Shown in pieces: positions 61,330 to 64,000 of a DNA stretch of 64,000 nt. This stretch comes from Cannabis sativa. Lineage: Eukaryota; Streptophyta; Magnoliopsida; Rosales; Cannabaceae. Position 1 is the first letter of the stretch, and every line of letters begins with the position of its first letter. The DNA is taken from contig NC_083601.1 in NCBI RefSeq assembly GCF_029168945.1, positions 24,038,160-24,102,159 of the forward strand. The letters run 5' to 3'. A program made the translations under genes and the position numbers. Under the pieces are notes generated by a model. That model had not been told where the DNA came from and made no database searches. It was given only the letters and a program-made list of their open reading frames with translations.

Positions 61330-61898
61330 CACTACAAGAAAAGCCACTTTTGCCGGCGCGACAAATGCGCCGGCAAAAGTACCCTAACTGCGTCGGCAAA
61401 GCTTATCTGGGAAGCTTGGTCGGTAAAGGAGTTTTTACCGGCGCGTAGAGTAATTGCGCCGGTAAAACTTGCTTTTACTGGCGAGAAATCACGCCGGTGA
61501 AAAGTAAGCACCGGTGTTAAAAAATGCCCTTATCCGCTATGAACCTAATTTGATAAGCTTTTGCAGGCGCAATAGTGCGCCAGCAAAACTATTGGCGCCA
61601 ACCCTCAGATTGGCGCCAATAATTTTTGCCACATTTTACCGGCGCACTATTACGCCGGCAAAAGTATTAATTTTTATTTTTAAAAAGTTTAATTAATTAT
61701 ATTTAATTAATTATAATATTAATTAATTAAATATAATTAATTAATTTTTTTTAAATAATTATAATTTTCTATTAACAAAAAAAACCAACATAATTTACAT
61801 TAAAAGATAAACCAACATTAATTATATTATGTTCTACTAAACTCAGTATATAAACAAAATGTTAAATGTTCGAACCGGATAATAAAAAAAGTACAGTT

Positions 61899-63432
61899 CT
61901 ATAGGCGGGTAATGTCGTCATCGTTGTTTCTCTGAGTCTCGGGAAGCTGCGATGACGATCCAGCACCAAGAGCAGCCGACGATCCAGCACCAGGAGTGGG
62001 CAATGGTGGAAGATCCATGGGAGGCAAGTTGAAACCCGGCACAGCTCGAGAAAGATACTCAAACTGATCTTGGAATCGTCTGAGGTAGAGTTGTTGTGTC
62101 TCATACTGCTGCCTCGTATGTTGAGTTGTCTGCTCCGCTTCCTCTACTTTTTTCTGTAAAGCCTCGTACTGTTCCATTGTAACAGTCAGTTGGGCTGAAG
62201 GATGCGTGGCAGGTGCTCTTTTGGCCCCAACTCCCTTAAGTCTGGGGAGATGGCCAAAGCCTCTAAGATGTCGAGATCGTTCCCCGAGTACTTGCGTCAT
62301 AACAGGTAAGTCTCGGGGGTACTGTGTAGGATCGACAGCAGGCTCTTCGGGCTCATCTTCAGTGGGCGCTTGTTGAGTTGCTGCTATTTCAACCATTTGC
62401 TCCTAAAACAATTAAACAAATAAGTTAAATGGTTAATTTTAACACAAAATAAATTGAAAGAAATAAATAAAAATTGAAATAAAACGTAAACTTACATAAG
62501 CTTGTTGCGCGAACTCGTTGCGCCAATCGTTGCCTTTATGGTGAAACTTTTGAAAAGTTTCCACCGCAGTTGGCAGTTCTCCTGTGTTGGGGTTAGCCTA
62601 TTTTCAAGAGAAAATATATTAGTATTGTTATTTTACTAGAAAAATTTTAATGAATGATAGTTAAATATAAACTTACCCCCTCGACAACATGTGAAACAAT
62701 AGGCTTGGAGCCCCAGCCTCCTAGAAATTTCATCTTACCCCGACTTTCTTTATTTTTCGCTGCTCTCGCCTGAAATTAATAATTTTTCTAACAATTAATT
62801 ATTTATTATTTACTATATAAATTAAACATTACCAAAATTTGAAATTTTAAAAAATGTACCTTTTTGTTGTCTGTGCTCCAATAAGCGATGCAGTCGCTCC
62901 ACACCTCTTGAGTTACTCCCTCAGGAGGTGACATGTCGACCCTCTCCTGTCCAAGCTCCTCAATGTTTTGTATCCACTTTTTCTTGCAGTCTGCCCTCCA
63001 GTCACGTAAACCCTTTGACATCTCGTACTCACCGTAGTCTACGAATGCAGGGTTATCTCGTGGGAGGACAAATTTGGTCTACAAAAAGTTACACATTAAT
63101 ACATTAATTAAAATTTAATAAGAGTATAGTAATTTAGAAATTAAAAAAATTATTAAGACATACCTCAAGTCTATCCTAGAGTGCATTGATGTCAGCTCTA
63201 CTGACATCTTCCCATTTGAATTTATTAATGGGGATAGACATCCGAGTCATCCATTTCGCCATATTATTGAATTTTTATTTCCATTTTTGCCTACGGGGGT
63301 GCCAGTCTCTGCGTGCACCTCAATCTGTAACTTGGCGATTGTGTTTTGGAGAGCTCCTCCTCAACATTCTTGCCCTTGTATTTACCTCTGACCCCTTTCT
63401 TTTTCGAACTGCTGCCACCTAGTGTAGACATA
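61899..63432 (-). pseudogene. CACTA TNP1-like (Transposase_24, Ptta/En/Spm) gene, multi-exon
   Basis: Minus-strand exons. About 63166-63432 (MSTLGGSSSKKKGVRGKYKG, later WMTRMSIPINKFKWEDVSRA) has a frameshift and stops. 62860-63078 is a clean phase-0 exon (GEYEMSKGLRDWRADCKKKW, EVWSDCIAYWSTDNKK). About 62678-62770 has GKMKFLGGWGSKPIVSHVVE, and a short exon near 62497-62597 has NPNTGELPTAVETFQKFHHK. 61899-62400 is the last exon, with a coiled-coil stretch (YEALQKKVEEAEQ) and a Pro-rich end. Such proteins assist the transposase by binding subterminal repeats. The first exon is disabled. Confidence 0.82.
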
Positions 63433-63536
63433 CTACATATACAACACATATTTTTTATTTAAAATAAATTAACATATTGCAAATATATTAAAGAAGAAGG
63501 GTTGTAATTTTTATTTTATTTAAAACACTATTTCAA

Positions 63537-64000
63537 TTACAATTCATCATCCTCATCATCAGTTATATATACAGCATTATCATCACTGTCACTCTCTAAT
63601 TGTAAGGAGTTGTCGTCTTCGGTATTTAGACCCTCGTTGTCATCATCGACAATGAAATCATCTAATTGTTGAGGCTGTGAATTGACACGATGGATGTTTG
63701 CAACTTCAGTTGGGTCGACATCATGGCGAACATAGTCAACATCATCCAACTGTGGAAGTTGAACAACGAACTCGGTTTCAGCTGAATTGTTTTCCTGTAC
63801 AAAGGGTGTCTCCCCATCCGTGTCCGGGAAGTCCCAAACATTGCACGGTATGTACTCATTTAAAATCAGCCAGTCTTTACCGTTCTTTAAATCAGGAATA
63901 TAGTAGATCAATTTTTCTTGAGATGCAAGTATGAACGGTTCATTTTGGTACAACTGTCGGTTGACGCAGATGCTAGTGATAACACCATCCCTATCCATTC
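63537..64000 (-). CDS. CACTA TNP2-type transposase, C-terminal DUF4216 part (partial)
   Basis: Open minus-strand frame running off the window end. It matches the DUF4216 region that ends TNP2 transposases: ICVNRQLYQNEPFILASQEK, LIYYIPDLKNGKDWLILNEY and CNVWDFPD. A strongly acidic tail (DDDNEGLNTEDDNS, DSDDNAVYITDDEDDEL) follows. The catalytic part (TNP2 domain) would lie to the right. The stop at 63537 is about 105 bases upstream of the TNP1-like start, the usual close spacing of the two genes. This part is undamaged; whether the whole gene is intact cannot be seen. Confidence 0.85.
   Translation of the reverse strand, partial: MDRDGVITSICVNRQLYQNEPFILASQEKLIYYIPDLKNGKDWLILNEYIPCNVWDFPDTDGETPFVQENNSAETEFVVQLPQLDDVDYVRHDVDPTEVANIHRVNSQPQQLDDFIVDDDNEGLNTEDDNSLQLESDSDDNAVYITDDEDDEL

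Larger units (their letters stand above)
61330..64000 (-). mobile_element. Coding CACTA (En/Spm) element, 3' part, continues past the window
   Basis: The terminus CACTACAAGAAAAGCC at 61330 is followed by many inverted and direct copies of TTTTGCCGGCGC up to about 61670. A TNP1-like gene and the end of a TNP2 transposase lie on the minus strand, the normal order of a coding CACTA element read from its far end. The other terminus is outside the window. No TSD can be checked; the three bases outside are AGG. Confidence 0.88.

Overview
The window looks like about 64 kb of nuclear DNA from a flowering plant, probably a eudicot. The reasons are very AT-rich spacers, plant-type copia, chromovirus, LINE-L1, hAT, CACTA and Helitron elements, and one intact host gene of the plant-only DUF4228/PADRE family. 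Nothing bacterial or organellar is seen. Almost everything is transposable element (TE) sequence stacked in nested insertions, and many boundaries are fixed by matching target-site duplications (TSDs).

Layout. 31-1075: left end of a CACTA-like element with a long (GA)n tract. 1076-1754 and 13050-13366: two halves of an LTR-like repeat split by a hAT transposon (1755-13049, transposase on minus). The hAT is itself split by copia element 1 (2426-10096, plus). 13371-13724: another (GA)n tract and a CACTA-like right end. 13739-24116: copia element 2 (minus), whose gag is interrupted by two non-coding CACTA elements (17789-20455, TSD CAT; 20721-23403, TSD TCC). 24117-26488: spacer. 26506-31913: full-length LINE (minus) with a 17-bp TSD. 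32072-32341: hAT-type MITE with perfect 8-bp TSDs. 32704-33345: the host gene. 34213-47506: decayed copia element 3 (plus), carrying a MITE and, inside its 3' LTR, a Tekay-like Ty3/gypsy chromovirus (37976-47422, minus) with 2.2-kb LTRs. 47531 to about 48930: a third (GA)n-bearing CACTA-like element. 49022-52288: probable non-autonomous Helitron. 54749-54826 and 60536-60685: two exon-like minus-strand pieces, separated by very young copia element 4 (55134-60207, minus, identical 231-bp LTRs). 61330 to the end: 3' half of a decayed coding CACTA element with TNP1-like exons and a TNP2-type C-terminus.

How it fits together. Little here acts as a pathway: each element carries, or once carried, its own mobilisation genes. 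The order of insertion can be read from the nesting (LTR-like repeat, then hAT, then copia 1; copia 2, then both CACTAs; copia 3, then chromovirus). The youngest arrivals are copia 4, copia 1 and the chromovirus. Copia 1, 2 and 4 are broken mainly by stop codons that fit C-to-T or G-to-A change. The chromovirus is broken mainly by small indels, which may partly be consensus error.

Most interesting: copia 1 appears to place the gag start codon inside its LTR and join it to gag through a 2.4-kb leader intron; that intron holds nine near-palindromic boxes arranged as nested hairpins.
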